A stretch of 6,737 nt of DNA, taken from positions 1-6,737 of the forward strand of contig JADGRS010000175.1 of assembly GCA_017880705.1 (NCBI GenBank). Reading direction: 5' to 3'. The translations under genes and the position numbers were made by a program. The notes under the pieces are model-generated. The model was given only the letters and a program-made list of their open reading frames with translations. It was not told the origin of the DNA and made no database searches. Below are positions 6,100 through 6,737 of this stretch, piece after piece. Origin of the DNA: Burkholderiales bacterium. GTDB lineage: Bacteria; Pseudomonadota; Gammaproteobacteria; Burkholderiales; Usitatibacteraceae. Each line of letters begins with the position of its first letter. Within the stretch, counting starts at the first letter, position 1.

Positions 6100-6737
6100 C
6101 GGCGCGCATCATCGACGGAAAGGCGATCGCCGCCGAATATCGCGCCGAGTACGCGATTCGCGTCGAGCGCCTGAAGGACCGCGGCATCATCCCGGGCCTC
6201 GCGGTCGTGATCGTCGGCGAGGATCCCGCGAGCAAGATCTACGTGCGCAACAAGGCCCTCGCCTCGGGCGCCATCGGCATGCATTCGGAAGTCCACGCGC
6301 TTGCCACGGACGTCACGCAATCGCAGCTCATCGCCTTCGTGCACCGGCTGAACGCGAACGACGCGATCCACGGCATCCTCGTGCAGCTGCCGCTGCCGGA
6401 GCACATCGACAGCCGCGCCGTGATCGAGGCGATCGCGCCGGACAAGGACGTGGACGGTTTCCATTACTTCAACGTCGGGTCGCTCGTGGCCGGCGAGCCC
6501 GGGTTCTACCCGTGCACGCCGTGGGGCGTCATGAAGATGCTCGAGCACGAGGACATCGCGATCGAGGGAAAGCACGCCGTCGTGGTGGGGCGCTCGAGCA
6601 TCGTGGGAAAACCGATGGCGCTCCTGCTGCTCAACGCCGGCGCCACGGTGACCATCTGCCATTCGAAGACGCGCGACCTCGGAGCCATGACTCGCCAGGG
6701 TGACATTCTCGTCGCCGCCGTGGGAAGAGCGGGGCTC
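6096..6737 (+). CDS. folD: FolD, methylene-THF dehydrogenase / methenyl-THF cyclohydrolase, 5' part
   Basis: The first 214 codons are present and the frame is open at the right edge; FolD is usually about 285 residues. It oxidises 5,10-methylene-THF to methenyl-THF with NADP+ and hydrolyses that to 10-formyl-THF, feeding purine and formyl-Met-tRNA synthesis. Seen: IIDGKAIA (5-12), [18 protein letters not shown] (33-50) with Y49 and K53 matching the E. coli catalytic Y50 and K54, GILVQLPLP (93-101) with Q97, PDKDVDGFH (115-123) with D120, and the NADP-binding loop GRSSIVGKP (165-173). All expected active-site residues are intact. ATG 6096 overlaps the stop of the cyclo-ligase gene by four bases (ATGA), and no separate Shine-Dalgarno site is evident, so translation is probably coupled. 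The two enzymes handle the same intermediate, methenyl-THF. Confidence 0.95.
   Translation, partial: MTARIIDGKAIAAEYRAEYAIRVERLKDRGIIPGLAVVIVGEDPASKIYVRNKALASGAIGMHSEVHALATDVTQSQLIAFVHRLNANDAIHGILVQLPLPEHIDSRAVIEAIAPDKDVDGFHYFNVGSLVAGEPGFYPCTPWGVMKMLEHEDIAIEGKHAVVVGRSSIVGKPMALLLLNAGATVTICHSKTRDLGAMTRQGDILVAAVGRAGL

Noticed and set aside
1..6737. Search for an undescribed system: mobile elements, direct-repeat arrays, CRISPR, toxin-antitoxin pairs, RNA genes, riboswitches.
   Set aside because: Nearly all sequence is covered by recognisable housekeeping or metabolic genes with gaps of 81 bases or less. I saw no repeat array, transposase, tRNA-like or riboswitch-like structure by eye; a covariance-model scan was not possible.

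Overview
The window is a GC-rich, gene-dense stretch of ordinary bacterial chromosome. Protein similarity recognised by eye (ZapE, AcuI/YhdH, PrpE, DUF3617, 5-FCL, FolD) points to a betaproteobacterium, but this was not tested against a database. I see no transposase, integrase, phage gene, CRISPR array, tRNA or rRNA. No base composition was computed.

Layout. Positions 2-3231 (+) hold the 3' end of zapE, then acuI (NADPH-dependent acrylyl-CoA reductase family) and prpE (propionyl-CoA synthetase). They are separated by 13 and 4 bases and look like one transcription unit. Positions 3249-5432 (-) hold a large membrane protein of the GT39/PMT-like GT-C type. Downstream of it, on the same strand, is a secreted DUF3617-type protein whose frame is broken by an in-frame TAA at codon 37. 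This block converges on prpE with only 17 bases between the stop codons. Positions 5488-6737 (+) hold the 5-formyltetrahydrofolate cyclo-ligase gene and folD, which overlap by ATGA; folD runs off the end of the window.

How the genes work together. PrpE can activate propionate, and in some bacteria acrylate, to the CoA thioester. AcuI reduces acrylyl-CoA to propionyl-CoA. The pair therefore forms a short route from C3 acids to propionyl-CoA, while zapE looks like an unrelated division gene sharing the operon. The cyclo-ligase makes 5,10-methenyl-THF from 5-formyl-THF, and FolD interconverts methenyl-, methylene- and 10-formyl-THF, so the two overlapping genes encode consecutive one-carbon steps. 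The membrane protein and the DUF3617 protein have no visible link to either pathway.

I found no undescribed system. The observation most worth checking is the nonsense codon in the DUF3617 gene, which is either a real young pseudogene or a one-base sequence error. The remaining findings are modest points of gene arrangement and expression signals.
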